Below, in pieces: positions 25,054 to 36,955 of a stretch of 64,000 nt of DNA. The DNA comes from Streptomyces echinoruber (lineage in GTDB: Bacteria; Actinomycetota; Actinomycetes; Streptomycetales; Streptomycetaceae), in the NCBI RefSeq assembly GCF_014651135.1, contig NZ_BMWH01000008.1, positions 122,309-186,308 of the forward strand, read 5' to 3'. Under the pieces are notes generated by a model. It was not told where the DNA came from, did not search any database, and saw nothing but the letters and a program-made list of their open reading frames with translations. The translations under genes were made by a program, and so were the position numbers. The number at the start of each line of letters is the position of its first letter. Position 1 is the first letter of the stretch.

Positions 25054-25637
25054 GGGGGCTGCTGAACCTGAAAGGCGGCGTTGTGACGGCCGGCAAGGAG
25101 GGGACCGACGACGGTGCCGTCCACGAGATCCACTCCCTGAAGCGGCGCGCGGCCAAGGCCACACGACCCGTTCCGATCCCTCCCGTCCTGGTCCGCATGC
25201 CGCGCGAGCACATGGAGCGCTTCGGCGTGGCACCGGACGGGCGCCTGTTTCGCAACGCGGCCGGGAACTGCAGCGACACCTCGGCGTACGGCATCACGTG
25301 GCGCCGGGCGCGCGAGGCGGCGCTCACTGTGGACGAGCACGCCCTGGAACCGGCGAGGCGGCCGTACGACCTGCGCCATGCCGGCATCTCCTTCTGGCCG
25401 GCCTCCAGGGTCGACCCGGCCGAGTGCGCGCGCAGGGCAGGGCGGAGCATCGAGGTTCTCTTCCGCTGCTACGCCAAGTTCCTCGCCGAAACCCGTCATC
25501 ACGCCAACCGCCTCATCGAGGACTCCATGCGGCGGTGGGACGAGCACGAGGCGCCGCCACGGGCGCGTTGGCCGGGACTCGGCCCGGAAATGCCCCGGAA
25601 CGGCTGGTCAGAGGTGGGATACAGGTGGAATGGATAG
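25054..25637 (+). pseudogene. Tyrosine integrase, C-terminal catalytic fragment
   Basis: Continues from the left fragment with WGLLNLKGG and includes [36 protein letters not shown] (box II His-x-x-Arg) and [13 protein letters not shown] (the catalytic Tyr). The usual GHS before the tyrosine reads GRS, a change at a conserved His. Its frame is open to the upstream transposase, so a transposase-integrase fusion product could be translated. With the nonsense codon, frameshift and insertion in the left part, the integrase is dead. Confidence 0.85.
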
Positions 25638-25673
25638 GGAGTAGGGCCGCATTTCGACTCGCGGTCCAGGCGG

Positions 25674-25730
25674 CACCCGAAAAGGGCACCTGCCGGGCGT
25701 TGGCCCTGGTCAGGCGCCCTTTTCCCGGTG
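25674..25730. terminator. Bidirectional hairpin between integrase remnant and aldehyde dehydrogenase
   Basis: CACCCGAAAAGGGCACCTG (25674-25692) pairs with CAGGCGCCCTTTTCCCGGTG (25711-25730), including a run of A/T at the stem centre. It ends two bases before the dehydrogenase stop codon. Confidence 0.7.
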
Positions 25731-25731
25731 T

Positions 25732-27255
<1,524 letters not shown>

Positions 27256-27330
27256 CCTGATGTGCCTCCCTGAACAGCGCTGCCCGCCGTTGGGCAGCTC
27301 TTTCGCCGGCAGGCTAGGAAAGCGGAGGTT

Positions 27331-27343
27331 GCAACGACGTTGC
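27331..27343. promoter_or_regulatory. Candidate operator upstream of the aldehyde dehydrogenase
   Basis: GCAACG-A-CGTTGC is a perfect palindrome 76 bases upstream of the dehydrogenase start and 44 bases past the regulator stop. Its position suggests a binding site for the neighbouring GAF/winged-helix regulator; this is inference. Confidence 0.4.
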
Positions 27344-27386
27344 GGTGGCCGGGTGAGACCTCCGCCCGGCACCGAGGGAGCGTCGG

Positions 27387-28664
27387 TCAGCGTGCCGGCG
27401 GGCGCGCCCAGTCGGCCGGTGCCGCCAGTTCCGCCTCCAGGGCGGCCAGGCGTGCGCGGACCGGCGGCGTCGGGCGGAGCGCGGCGAGCGCGCGCCAGAC
27501 CTCGAGGTCGTCCGTGCCCCACGGGGCGTGCGCCCAGTCGGCCAGCAGGTCGGGATCGCGGCGGGCGATGAGCGCGGTGCGCAGTCCGTCGGCGAGACGG
27601 CGCCGCAGCCGCACCACCGCCGGGGCCTGGGAGGCGGGCAGCACAGGACCCGCGTACGCCGACGCCGCCGCCGTGACCGCCCCGGTCTCCAGCCGGCGCT
27701 CGACGACGGCGACGTCCGACTCGACGGGAACGGTCAGCCGGTAGGGGCGCGAGGCGAGCAGGCCGGGGCCCAGGACCCGGCGCAGCCGGGCGAGTTCGGC
27801 GCGCAGCGTCACCGGCGTCACCGACTCGTCCTCGTACAGCGCGCACAGCAGCTCGTCACCGGTCAGCCCCTCCGGGTGGCGGGAGAGCAGCACCAGAATC
27901 TCGCTGTGCCGCCGGCTGAGCCGGATCCGGCGGTCGCCGGTCACCAGGTGCGCCTCGTCCCGGCCGAGGGCCGTCAGCCGCAGCGTGCCGGTGGCGGGGC
28001 GCGGCGGTGCGAGCAGCGCCAGGTGGGATTCGGCGGCCCGCGCCACGGCCTGCACGAAGCCGAGGCTGTGCGGGTGCGCGAGCCCGTCCCCGCCCGTGAT
28101 GTCCACGGCGCCGAGCACCTGCCCGGTGTGCGGATCGTGCACGGGAGCCGCCGCACAGGTCCAGGGCTGCACCCGGCGGACGAAGTGCTCGGCCGCGAAC
28201 ACCTGCACCGGCCGGTCCACGGCGACCGCGGTGCCGGGTGCGTTCGTGCCGACCGCCGACTCCGCCCAGCGCGCGCCGGGCACGAAGTTCATCCGGTCCG
28301 CCCGCCGCCGCGTCGCCGGGTGCCCCTCGACCCACAGCAGCCTGCCGTACGCGTCGCACACCGCGAACAGGTGCTCACCGTCGGCCGCGAAGGTCCCCAT
28401 CAGCTCCCGCACGAGCGGCATGACCCGTGCCAGCGGGTGCTCCGCCCGATAGGTGCCGAGGTCACCGTCCGCCAGCTCCACGCGCGCGGTGCCGTCGGGA
28501 CCCACGCCTGCCTGGGCCGACCTCCGCCATGAGTCGGCCACCACCTTGCGCACCGGTCGCGGCACGGTGCCCGCGGAGACGAACGTCTCGTGCGCACGGC
28601 GCAGGATCCTGACCCGCTCGACGGGATCGGTCCCCGGCTCCAGGGCCACCAATGGATCGGTCAC
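27387..28664 (-). CDS. GAF-domain transcriptional regulator (AcoR-like, without AAA+ domain)
   Basis: 425 aa. After a helical N-terminus containing [16 protein letters not shown], typical of AcoR-type proteins, a GAF sensory domain spans about 75-215 ([40 protein letters not shown]). The C-terminus holds a winged-helix output ([20 protein letters not shown]). The sigma-54 AAA+ module and Fis helix of classical AcoR are missing, as is usual in actinomycetes, so it should act at sigma-70 promoters. It is encoded upstream of the aldehyde dehydrogenase on the same strand and probably senses a carbonyl or alcohol metabolite. Confidence 0.85.
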   Translation of the reverse strand: MTDPLVALEPGTDPVERVRILRRAHETFVSAGTVPRPVRKVVADSWRRSAQAGVGPDGTARVELADGDLGTYRAEHPLARVMPLVRELMGTFAADGEHLFAVCDAYGRLLWVEGHPATRRRADRMNFVPGARWAESAVGTNAPGTAVAVDRPVQVFAAEHFVRRVQPWTCAAAPVHDPHTGQVLGAVDITGGDGLAHPHSLGFVQAVARAAESHLALLAPPRPATGTLRLTALGRDEAHLVTGDRRIRLSRRHSEILVLLSRHPEGLTGDELLCALYEDESVTPVTLRAELARLRRVLGPGLLASRPYRLTVPVESDVAVVERRLETGAVTAAASAYAGPVLPASQAPAVVRLRRRLADGLRTALIARRDPDLLADWAHAPWGTDDLEVWRALAALRPTPPVRARLAALEAELAAPADWARPPAR

Positions 28665-28811
28665 CTCGGCCTCCCGGTCGACAATGGGGTGGGGGACATC
28701 GTCACTCCGGGTGCGTGCCTGGACAACCTCTCCGACGTCGCTCGCCCGAACGAGTGCGTGCAGGATGCGCCGGCGGTCACCGGGGAACGGGGACGGGGCT
28801 CGCCCGAGGCA

Positions 28812-29447
28812 TCAAGAGAAGTTGACGAGCCTTATGTACCGTACCCAGTCCCAGTCGGGCCCGGGGTCCGTGTGATCCGTGCCCGGCACCTCGTAGTGGC
28901 CGATGATGTGCGCCCGGTCCTTCGGGATGCCGTACTTGGCGCAGACCGCGGCGGTGAGCCGGGCCGACTGCTCGTACAGCGCGTTCGTGAAGCAGGCGGG
29001 CTGGTCGACCCATCCCTCGTGCTCGATGCCGATGCTGCGTGTGTTGTAGTCCCAGTTCCCCGCGTGCCAGGCGATGTCCGCCTCGCGCACGCACTGCGCC
29101 ACGTGCCCGTCGGCGGACCGGACGAGATAGTGCGCGGACACCTTCTTCTGCGGGTCCTGGAAGATCGCGAGGGTGTCGGCGTACGTCTCCTGCGTGACGT
29201 GGATGATCACATGGTCGATCGGGTAGCCCGTGGGCCGGTTGGACGCCGTGTAGTTGGAGGTGCTCGCCGGCTGCCATTCCACCGGCGGGTAGCCGGCGGT
29301 CTGCGCCTGCCGGGGGCGGGCGTCGGCCTGCGTCCGCCGGGGGCGGGCGTCGGTCGGTCCGCCGGGCAGTAAGACGCCGGGAACGGCGGTGAGAGTAGCG
29401 CTCTTCAGCAGGCCGCGTCTGGTGGGGAAGAGGCGTGACCGGTTCAT
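28812..29447 (-). CDS. Exported N-acetylmuramoyl-L-alanine amidase (Amidase_2/PGRP family)
   Basis: 211 aa. A twin-arginine signal (PTRRGLLKSATLTAVPGVLL) directs Tat export. The zinc amidase core starts at PIDHVIIHVTQETYA (first His) and continues with SAHYLVRSADGHVAQCV, IAWHAGNWDYNTRSIGIEHE and HIIGHYEVPGTDHTDPG (the remaining zinc ligands). It cleaves the amide between MurNAc and L-Ala in peptidoglycan. The ATG at 29447 follows GAAAGG; an earlier in-frame ATG adds only a proline-rich stretch. A short repeat, DARPR with a Q-A spacer, occurs between signal and domain. Monocistronic, possibly in wall turnover. Confidence 0.92.
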   Translation of the reverse strand: MNRSRLFPTRRGLLKSATLTAVPGVLLPGGPTDARPRRTQADARPRQAQTAGYPPVEWQPASTSNYTASNRPTGYPIDHVIIHVTQETYADTLAIFQDPQKKVSAHYLVRSADGHVAQCVREADIAWHAGNWDYNTRSIGIEHEGWVDQPACFTNALYEQSARLTAAVCAKYGIPKDRAHIIGHYEVPGTDHTDPGPDWDWVRYIRLVNFS

Positions 29448-29616
29448 GGGCGGGCCGCCTTTCGGTGGTGGGGGAGGGGAGGTGGGGTGGTGCCGCTCGG
29501 GTCGGGCCGACACCGGGGCGTGGCCGGTGTCCCGGTGTCCCGGTGCTCCGGTGCGGCCGGCGGGGTGGGGGTGGAGTGCGGCCGGCGAGAAGCGGGGCCG
29601 GGCGGGGCCGGCCGGG

Positions 29617-30630
29617 TCAGCGCCGGAGCACGGCCGCCGTCTCGCGCAGCCGCGCGTGCGTGCCGCGGTATGTCTCGCGGGCCGGCAGCCACTGCTTGCG
29701 GAGCTTGGCCACGCACGTGTAGTTCGTGTCGCACACGTTGGCCAAAGGGGATTCCACGGCCTGGGTTGCGAACTGGTAGGCGTCCAACTCGGTGAATCCG
29801 AAGTCGCGCACCAGCCACTGGACCAGGTCGAGCTGGGATATCCGGAACGCGTCCTCCAGCGGGCGCGCCGAGCCGGTGGACATGATGTGCGTGTCGGACT
29901 CCAGCCGGGGCCAGGGGGTGGCCACGTCCTTGAGGAGCTCGACGATCACCACGGTGTGCATCGCGCACTCGACGGCGACCCCGCACGTCTCGCCCTCGCC
30001 CTGCCGGGCGTGCCCGTCACCGAGGCTGAACAGCGCGCCCTCGACGTTCACCCCCAGGTAGCAGGTGACACCGGCCCGCATCTCGGGGGTGTCCATATTG
30101 CCTCCGTGGGCGTCGGGCACGAGCGCCGAGCGCACCTCCAGGTTGGCGGGGGCGACCCCCACCGTGCCGTGCATGGGGTCGAGGGGCAGCTCCACTTCGA
30201 TGTCGCCCTCGCGGGCCCGGAACAGTGCGGTGCGCCGCTCCCGGTCCAGCTGCCAGATCCACACGGTCTCCGGCAGCGGAGGCTGCAGCGTGGCCGTGGT
30301 GTGCGTGGAGGTGAGCGCCCCGAACAGGGGCACGGTGGTGGAGGCCGCCCAGTCCCGCGCGGGTTCGATCGACACGAAGTGCACGGCGAGCGTGTCACCC
30401 GGCTCCGCGCCCTCGACGTGGAACGGGCCCGTCTGCGGGTTGAGGTACGGGAACTCGCACACCTGCGACACCAGATCCTTCTCCGACCTCACCCGCCCGG
30501 CGAAGCAGTCCTCGGTGTACAGGTCGACAACCGTGCCCGGCCGGACGCGGGCGACGGGCGGTGCGCCGCCGAAGGTCCAGGCGTACTGGCCCGGTTCGGG
30601 CCGCACCGTCAGAATCCGGGGGTCACTCAT
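29617..30630 (-). CDS. Acetamidase/formamidase family protein (FmdA/AmdA)
   Basis: 337 aa. Conserved features of the family include VVDLYTEDCFAGRV, NPQTGPFHVEGAEPGDTLAV, PMHGTVGVAP and DAHGGNMDTPEMRAGVTCYL, with GDGHARQGEGETCGVAVE as the metal-site region. These enzymes hydrolyse formamide or short amides to ammonia and the acid. Its start overlaps the stop of the APC permease gene by four bases (ATGA), so the two are translationally coupled and the permease may import the amide or a related amine. Substrate is not determinable. Confidence 0.9.
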   Translation of the reverse strand: MSDPRILTVRPEPGQYAWTFGGAPPVARVRPGTVVDLYTEDCFAGRVRSEKDLVSQVCEFPYLNPQTGPFHVEGAEPGDTLAVHFVSIEPARDWAASTTVPLFGALTSTHTTATLQPPLPETVWIWQLDRERRTALFRAREGDIEVELPLDPMHGTVGVAPANLEVRSALVPDAHGGNMDTPEMRAGVTCYLGVNVEGALFSLGDGHARQGEGETCGVAVECAMHTVVIVELLKDVATPWPRLESDTHIMSTGSARPLEDAFRISQLDLVQWLVRDFGFTELDAYQFATQAVESPLANVCDTNYTCVAKLRKQWLPARETYRGTHARLRETAAVLRR

Positions 30631-32117
30631 CGCTGCACGGCTCCGTTCTGCCGAAGGCCGGTGGGGGCGGGATCGTCGAGGTGGACGCGGGCGGTCTCGG
30701 CCACGCGCCCGGGGTGGCGGCGTATCAGCACGAGCAGGACCACGATCCCGGCCGCCAGCCAGACGCCGACGACGGCTCCGGCGTACGACACCGGGGCGGT
30801 CAGCCGGGTGACGAACGAGAAGACGGGCAGTCCGGCCGCCGTCAGCAGCGCCGGTACGAACGCCGCCGTGCCGAGCAGCGGGAACAGCAGGTGCCGCACC
30901 GGCCTGAGCATCGGCCGGCCACGGCGCAGGAAGTAGCCCGCGCAGGCGGCGTTGACCACGATGTAGACCCCGATCACCACCGTGACGATCACCGTGGCCA
31001 GCAGCAGGAACGCCGTCACCGGGTCGTAGGCGAAGCCGAGCCCCAGCACCGCCCCGACCGCGACGGCCGTCTGCGCGGCGATCCCGGCGACGGGGGAGCG
31101 GTGGCGCGGGTGCAGCGTGGCGAGGACGCGGGGCAGGACCCGGATGCGGGCCAGGGCGAAGGCCGTACGAGTGGAGACGTTCGCGCACGCGTTGGCGTTG
31201 GCGATGGTCGAGTTGACCACGGCCAGGAACACGAGCAGCCAGAACAGACCGAAGGAGGCTCGTGCCACGCCCTCCCAGGACGCCGCCCCGGAGGCACCGA
31301 AGGCCGCGAAACGGTTCGGGCCGAGGTAGACGGTCATGGCGTAGGTCGTCACCACGTAGAACAGGCCGATCGCCAGGGCCGCGCCGAGCACCGCGCGGTG
31401 CATCGTGCGGCGTGGGTCGCGGGTCTCCTCGGCGAGCGGCGCCGCGGCCTCGAAGCCGGCGAAGGCGAGCACGGTGTAGACCGACCCGGCGAAGACTCCT
31501 CCGGCGCCGGGGTGGTCCGCGGGCGTATGGGACGTGCCGAACACCGTCACGGTGTTGTGCCCGCCGGCCCTGATGATCAGCCAGACGGCGAACACCAGCA
31601 GGACGAGAACCTCGAAGACGCCGAGGACCGTGCCGAACCGGGCCGAGGCCCGCACCCCGAGGTACCCGCTGACCGCGATGACCGCGCCACCCGCGAGCGA
31701 CCAGGGCCACCACAGGTCCGCCGGGTACGACGCCCACTCCTCGTGCAGCGTGCCCGCCGTGGTGAACCCGAGCTGGAGCAGCAGCAGGGGTGGCACGAGC
31801 GCCTCCACGAACACGTACCCCCAGCCCACGAGGAACCCGATGGCCGGGTGCAGGCCCTGCGCCGCGTACGTGGCGACCGAGCCCGCGGTGGGCAGCTCCC
31901 GCGCCAGCTCGGCCACGCAGGACGCGGTGAACAGGCAGGCCACCAGCGCGACCAGCACCGACAGCGGAAGGCTGCCGCCCGCCAGGGCCGCTCCGGACGG
32001 AATGGACGCGGCGACCGCGGCGGCCGGCGCCATGGCCGTGACGCTCTGGAACAGCACCTCACACAGCCCGATCGCGTCCCGCCGCAGCTCGTCGACCGCA
32101 ACCGTCTCCCCCGGCAT
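30627..32117 (-). CDS. APC-superfamily amino acid/amine permease
   Basis: 496 aa with about twelve predicted membrane helices. The N-terminal signature is VLFQSVTAMAPAAAVAASI and the substrate region has SVYTVLAFAGFEAAAPLAEE, typical of APC transporters with a helix-breaking GFE motif. First gene of a two-gene operon with the acetamidase. Likely a proton-coupled importer in the cytoplasmic membrane. The 16-bp palindrome at 32278 lies about 160 bases upstream and might be a control site. Confidence 0.9.
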   Translation of the reverse strand: MPGETVAVDELRRDAIGLCEVLFQSVTAMAPAAAVAASIPSGAALAGGSLPLSVLVALVACLFTASCVAELARELPTAGSVATYAAQGLHPAIGFLVGWGYVFVEALVPPLLLLQLGFTTAGTLHEEWASYPADLWWPWSLAGGAVIAVSGYLGVRASARFGTVLGVFEVLVLLVFAVWLIIRAGGHNTVTVFGTSHTPADHPGAGGVFAGSVYTVLAFAGFEAAAPLAEETRDPRRTMHRAVLGAALAIGLFYVVTTYAMTVYLGPNRFAAFGASGAASWEGVARASFGLFWLLVFLAVVNSTIANANACANVSTRTAFALARIRVLPRVLATLHPRHRSPVAGIAAQTAVAVGAVLGLGFAYDPVTAFLLLATVIVTVVIGVYIVVNAACAGYFLRRGRPMLRPVRHLLFPLLGTAAFVPALLTAAGLPVFSFVTRLTAPVSYAGAVVGVWLAAGIVVLLVLIRRHPGRVAETARVHLDDPAPTGLRQNGAVQR

Positions 32118-32277
32118 CGGCCGCCACCCCCCTTCGCCTCATGGATCCGCGACACCTACGGCCACGGCCGGGGCCACGGCGGATGTGCGTCGCGTGATTC
32201 ACGGTACGGCGCTTGTGGAGCGGGCAGAAGGGTGCCGCGTGCGATGGTGGACGACGGCGGATCTGTGGAGAACTCGC

Positions 32278-32293
32278 TCACTCGATCGAGTGA
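32278..32293. promoter_or_regulatory. 16-bp perfect palindrome between permease and ROK genes
   Basis: TCACTCGATCGAGTGA is self-complementary over its full length. It lies upstream of the permease-acetamidase operon and past the ROK gene stop. Possible operator of a dimeric regulator; unproved. Confidence 0.4.
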
Positions 32294-32325
32294 ACTTGGT
32301 TCGTGGCAAGGCCTGCTGACTTCCC

Positions 32326-32380
32326 CTCAGGCATGTTCGGTGACTGCCGAGGGATCGCCCTCAGGCGCGTTCGGCGACTG
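32326..32380. repeat. Duplicated 3' end of the ROK gene
   Basis: A ~26-bp sequence with the core GACTGCCG-GGGATCG occurs twice in tandem, once within the ROK gene's last codons (encoding DPAAVAERA) and once just past its stop. The outer copy would read DPSAVTEHA, so it is a slightly diverged duplicate. Confidence 0.6.
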
Positions 32381-33569
32381 CCGCGGGATCGTCGAGAACG
32401 GCACGCACCACCGAGTGCGCGGCACCCAGCAGCGGGCCCTTCGGCCCCAGCCGTGAGACGGCCACCGGGCAGGCCGGTCCCGCCGTGCGCCGCGCCAGCT
32501 CGGCCTCCAGAGACGGCAGCAGCCAGGGCGCCACACCGGCGAGCGCACCGCCGAGCACCACCAACTGCGGATCGAGCAGGTTCACTGCTCCGGTCAGCGC
32601 CACGCCGAGCGCCCGGCCGGCGTCGCGCAGCGCCCGCCGTACCCGCTCGTCGCCCTCGGCCGCGCGCTCCGCGAGCAGCCCGACCCGGTCCTCGCCCTGC
32701 TCCACGCCGGCCGCCCGCAGCACGGCCTCCTCGCCGGCGTACTGCTCCAGGCAGCCGCGCCCGCCGCACGCGCAGGCCGGTCCGTCCGGTTCGACCGGCA
32801 CGTGCCCCAGCTCACCCGCGAAGCCGCGCGTTCCGCGCAGCAGCCGTCCGTCCACCACGACCGCCGCGCCGATGCCGATCTCCGCCGAGACGTGCAGGAA
32901 GTCCCGCGGCGTACCGTCCCCGAGCCACAACTCCGCCAGGCCGCCGAAGTTGGCCTCGTTGTCGACCGTCAACGGCAGGTCGCCGGGCAGCAGGGCCCCG
33001 AGGTCGGTGTCGTGCCAGCCGAGGTTGGGCGCGCGGACCACCGTACGGCCGTCGCGGGCGATGAGGCCGGGCACGGCGACCGCGAGCCCCGCGGGCCACA
33101 GCTCCTGCTGTTCGGCGTCGGCGACGACCTGCCGCACCAGGGCGGCGAGCTCCTCGGCGACCGGCTTCGGGGACCGGCCGCGGTTGGCCACGTGCCGCAC
33201 CGCCCGAGCCCGCACCCGGCCGCGCAGGTCCATGGCGCACACCGCGAGGTGGTCGACGCCGACCTCGGCACCGACACCGGCCGGGCCACGGCCGCTGACG
33301 GCGAGCGCGGAACCGGGCCGGCCCACCCTGCCGGGCCGCTCCGGCCCCAGCTCCTCCAGCAGACCGAAGCGGATCAGCTCGTCGACGAGTGTCGACACCG
33401 CCGCGCGGGTCAGCCCGATGCGGGAGGCGACCGCGGCCCGCGAGAGCGGGCCCTCGGCGCTGACGGTGTGCAGGACGCGGCCCAGGTTGCGGCGGCGCAT
33501 GCCCTGCTGGGTGTCGGGCAGGGCCCGGCCCGGACCCGCCGGGTGGACCTCGTGCAGCGGTGCGGTCAT
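32361..33569 (-). CDS. xylR: ROK-family transcriptional regulator, probably of xylose genes
   Basis: 402 aa. The N-terminal winged HTH is LSRAAVASRIGLTRAAVSTL. The ROK sugar-kinase-like domain has EIGIGAAVVVDGRLLRGTRG and the zinc-binding cluster CACGGRGCLEQYA. It lies directly upstream of xylB on the same strand, with xylA divergent, the usual streptomycete arrangement in which this repressor is released by xylose. The name is a positional inference. A duplicated 3' end lies just past its stop. Confidence 0.88.
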   Translation of the reverse strand: MTAPLHEVHPAGPGRALPDTQQGMRRRNLGRVLHTVSAEGPLSRAAVASRIGLTRAAVSTLVDELIRFGLLEELGPERPGRVGRPGSALAVSGRGPAGVGAEVGVDHLAVCAMDLRGRVRARAVRHVANRGRSPKPVAEELAALVRQVVADAEQQELWPAGLAVAVPGLIARDGRTVVRAPNLGWHDTDLGALLPGDLPLTVDNEANFGGLAELWLGDGTPRDFLHVSAEIGIGAAVVVDGRLLRGTRGFAGELGHVPVEPDGPACACGGRGCLEQYAGEEAVLRAAGVEQGEDRVGLLAERAAEGDERVRRALRDAGRALGVALTGAVNLLDPQLVVLGGALAGVAPWLLPSLEAELARRTAGPACPVAVSRLGPKGPLLGAAHSVVRAVLDDPAAVAERA

Positions 33570-33701
33570 GCCTCCGTCCGTCCTGGTCTAGGGCTCCGTC
33601 CCGTCTCCCGCCCGGCGGGGCCGTGGGGGCTGGCGCGCAGATCTGCGGCGCTGCGGGCCGCAGCCCTCCCGAACCGGCCTGGCGGGAGGCGGGACCCGGT
33701 T

Positions 33702-35138
33702 CTAGATACCCCGCTCGAGCAGCGGGGCCGCATCGGAGAGTACCCCGGCGATCCGGGCCAGCGTCGCCCGGTCCCGCTCCACGGGCTCCAGCACCGGGCC
33801 GCGTGCGGTGTCCCAGCGCCGGGCGACCGCGGCCGCGTCCTCCCCGGTGAGCACGCCCGCCGCCTGCGCCGCCGCCCCCAGCGCGACCAGCTCCCTGGCC
33901 TCGGGCACCTGCACCGGGCGGCCGGACAGCCGACGTACCGTCTCCTGCCAGGCCCGGCCGCGCGCGCCGCCGCCGATCAGCAGCAGCGGCACGGTGCGGT
34001 CCGCGTCCTCGTCGAGCACTTTCTCCAAGGCGTCGAGCAGGGCGTGCACGGCGCCGTCGTAGGCGGCCTGCAGAATCTGGCCGGGGGTCGTGTCGTGCCG
34101 CAGACCGGTCAGCAGACCCGACGCGTGCGGCAGGTCGGGGGTGCGTTCGCCGTCCAGGTACGGCAGCAGCGTCACGGTCGTGCCCGGCTCGACGGCCTCC
34201 CGGTCCAGGCCGAGCAGGGCCGCGACACGGTCGACGGCCAGGGTGCAGTTCAGGGTGCAGGCCAGCGGCAGCCAGTCCCCACGCGCGTCGGCGAATCCGG
34301 CGACCGTACCGGTCGGGTCGGTGGGACGGCGCTGCGAGACGGTGTACACCGTGCCCGACGTGCCCAGGCTGAGCACCGGAGTGCCCGGGCGCAGGCCGAG
34401 ACCGAGCGCGGCGGCGGCGTTGTCTCCGGTGCCCGGCGCGACCAGGGTGCCCTTGGAGAAGGGCAGGTCGTGGCTGTCGCGCACGGTGCCCACGACCTCA
34501 CCGGGGCGGGCCACCCGGGGCAGCAGCGCCGGGTCGAGTCCCACGTGGGTGAGGATCTCGTCGTCGTACGCCTCCGTCGCCGACGCCCACCAGCCGGTAC
34601 CGGACGCGTCGCCGCGGTCGGTCGTGCCCTGCCCGGTGAGACGCTCGGTGAGGTAGTCGTGGGGCAGGCGCACGGCCTTCGTCGCCCGTGCCGCGTCCGG
34701 TTCCCGCTCGGCCAGCCAGGCCCACTTCGTGACCGTGAAGGACGCGCCCGGCACGCTGCCGGTGCGCTCCGCCCAGACCTTCGGGCCGCCCAGTTCCTCG
34801 ACGAGGCGGCGGGCCTGGGGCGCGGAGCGCACGTCGTTCCACAGCAGGGCCGGGCGCACCGGCTCGCCGTGCCCGTCCAGGGTGACCAGGCCGTGCTGCT
34901 GGCCGGCGATCGAGACCGCCGCGGCCTCGCGCGCCGCGTCCCCGCACTGGCGCAGAGCCTCGCACAGAGCGTCCCACCACTGGCGCGGATCACTCTCCCG
35001 GCCCGCACCGCCGGTGACGGTGTGCGGCGCCTGCCCGCTCGCCACGACGCGGCCGGTGGCCGCGTCGACGACGAGCGCCTTGGTGGACTGGGTGGATGTG
35101 TCCACCCCGACGACGAGCGGACCCTCGGCTGCTGACAT
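33702..35138 (-). CDS. xylB: Xylulokinase
   Basis: 478 aa, FGGY kinase. It begins with the phosphate-1 motif VVGVDTSTQSTKALVVD; conserved segments are SIAGQQHGLVTLD, the catalytic Asp region PHDYLTERLTG, and the adenosine motif LLLIGGGARGRAWQETV. It phosphorylates D-xylulose made by the divergent xylA product, feeding the pentose phosphate pathway. The ATG at 35138 is preceded by a purine-rich stretch; an upstream in-frame ATG at 35267 would reach into the operator region and is rejected. Confidence 0.95.
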   Translation of the reverse strand: MSAAEGPLVVGVDTSTQSTKALVVDAATGRVVASGQAPHTVTGGAGRESDPRQWWDALCEALRQCGDAAREAAAVSIAGQQHGLVTLDGHGEPVRPALLWNDVRSAPQARRLVEELGGPKVWAERTGSVPGASFTVTKWAWLAEREPDAARATKAVRLPHDYLTERLTGQGTTDRGDASGTGWWASATEAYDDEILTHVGLDPALLPRVARPGEVVGTVRDSHDLPFSKGTLVAPGTGDNAAAALGLGLRPGTPVLSLGTSGTVYTVSQRRPTDPTGTVAGFADARGDWLPLACTLNCTLAVDRVAALLGLDREAVEPGTTVTLLPYLDGERTPDLPHASGLLTGLRHDTTPGQILQAAYDGAVHALLDALEKVLDEDADRTVPLLLIGGGARGRAWQETVRRLSGRPVQVPEARELVALGAAAQAAGVLTGEDAAAVARRWDTARGPVLEPVERDRATLARIAGVLSDAAPLLERGI

Positions 35139-35233
35139 CGGGCTCTCCCCTTCTTCCCCTGCTCCGCGGCTCGCGGGGAATACATCTGGTCCCTTCCCAG
35201 GGATGCGTTCGCATACTAATTTGTAAATCGCCA

Positions 35234-36445
<1,212 letters not shown>

Positions 36446-36464
36446 GCACGGGCGCGTGCCCGCG

Positions 36465-36481
36465 CCGCACGACCGGTGCGG
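36465..36481 (+). terminator. Small hairpin after xylA
   Basis: CCGCAC-GACCG-GTGCGG, 20 bases past the xylA stop; modest stem, so a tentative call. Confidence 0.4.
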
Positions 36482-36727
36482 CGGGTGCTTCCGGCGGCCC
36501 CGCGCGGGATCCGCCGGAACCGTACGCACGGTCGTCGGCACGGCGCCGTACCGGTTTCCGCGCGGGACGGGCCCCGCCCCGCCGGCCGTCGCCGGACGGT
36601 ACCCCGGACGCCCGATGCCCCTAGGGGATGCGTCTCCGGGACGTCTCAGGGGCAGGAGCCGGAACCGCCGGAAGCGCGGGCCCGTTCTTCAGCCAGAGCG
36701 GCAAGGGCCGCGAAGGAGGCGACTGAG

Positions 36728-36910
36728 ATGTCGAGGAACGCGAAAATCGCCGCGGGAGGTGTGGCGGTCGGGCTCATCCTGCTGATCTGGCTGCCCTGGT
36801 GGGCCGCGCTGCTGATCGTCCTCGGAGTGCCCACCGCCGCGTATCTCACCCTGGACCCGTCGCAGCGGCGCAGGCTCCGCCGGGTCACGCGCAAGGAGCT
36901 GGGCCGTTGA
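36728..36910 (+). CDS. Small membrane protein (60 aa)
   Basis: The ATG at 36728 sits eight bases after a perfect AAGGAGG. The peptide begins MSRNAKIAAGGVAVGLILLI, has a membrane region of two tightly packed hydrophobic stretches broken by WLPWW, and ends in a basic tail RRRLRRVTRKELGR. Small proteins of this form are common in streptomycetes and of unknown role; the tail would lie in the cytoplasm by the positive-inside rule. Confidence 0.7.
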   Translation: MSRNAKIAAGGVAVGLILLIWLPWWAALLIVLGVPTAAYLTLDPSQRRRLRRVTRKELGR

Positions 36911-36925
36911 CGAGCTGACGGTCCG

Positions 36926-36942
36926 GCCCACCGGCGGTGGGC
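36926..36942. terminator. Hairpin between convergent genes
   Basis: GCCCACC-GGC-GGTGGGC, a 7-bp perfect stem, followed directly by a palindromic GGCGCCGGCCGGCGCC. Lies between the 60-aa gene and the convergent 284-aa gene. Confidence 0.6.
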
Positions 36943-36955
36943 GCCGGCCGGCGCC

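Noticed and set aside
24240..25637. Single 465-codon protein gene
   Set aside because: It is the C-terminal transposase frame fused by read-through to integrase sequence across an IS end, not a natural gene.
25640..25731. tRNA next to the integrase remnant as attachment site
   Set aside because: The stretch folds into a terminator hairpin; no cloverleaf or CCA-type end was seen. No tRNA or rRNA was found anywhere in the window.
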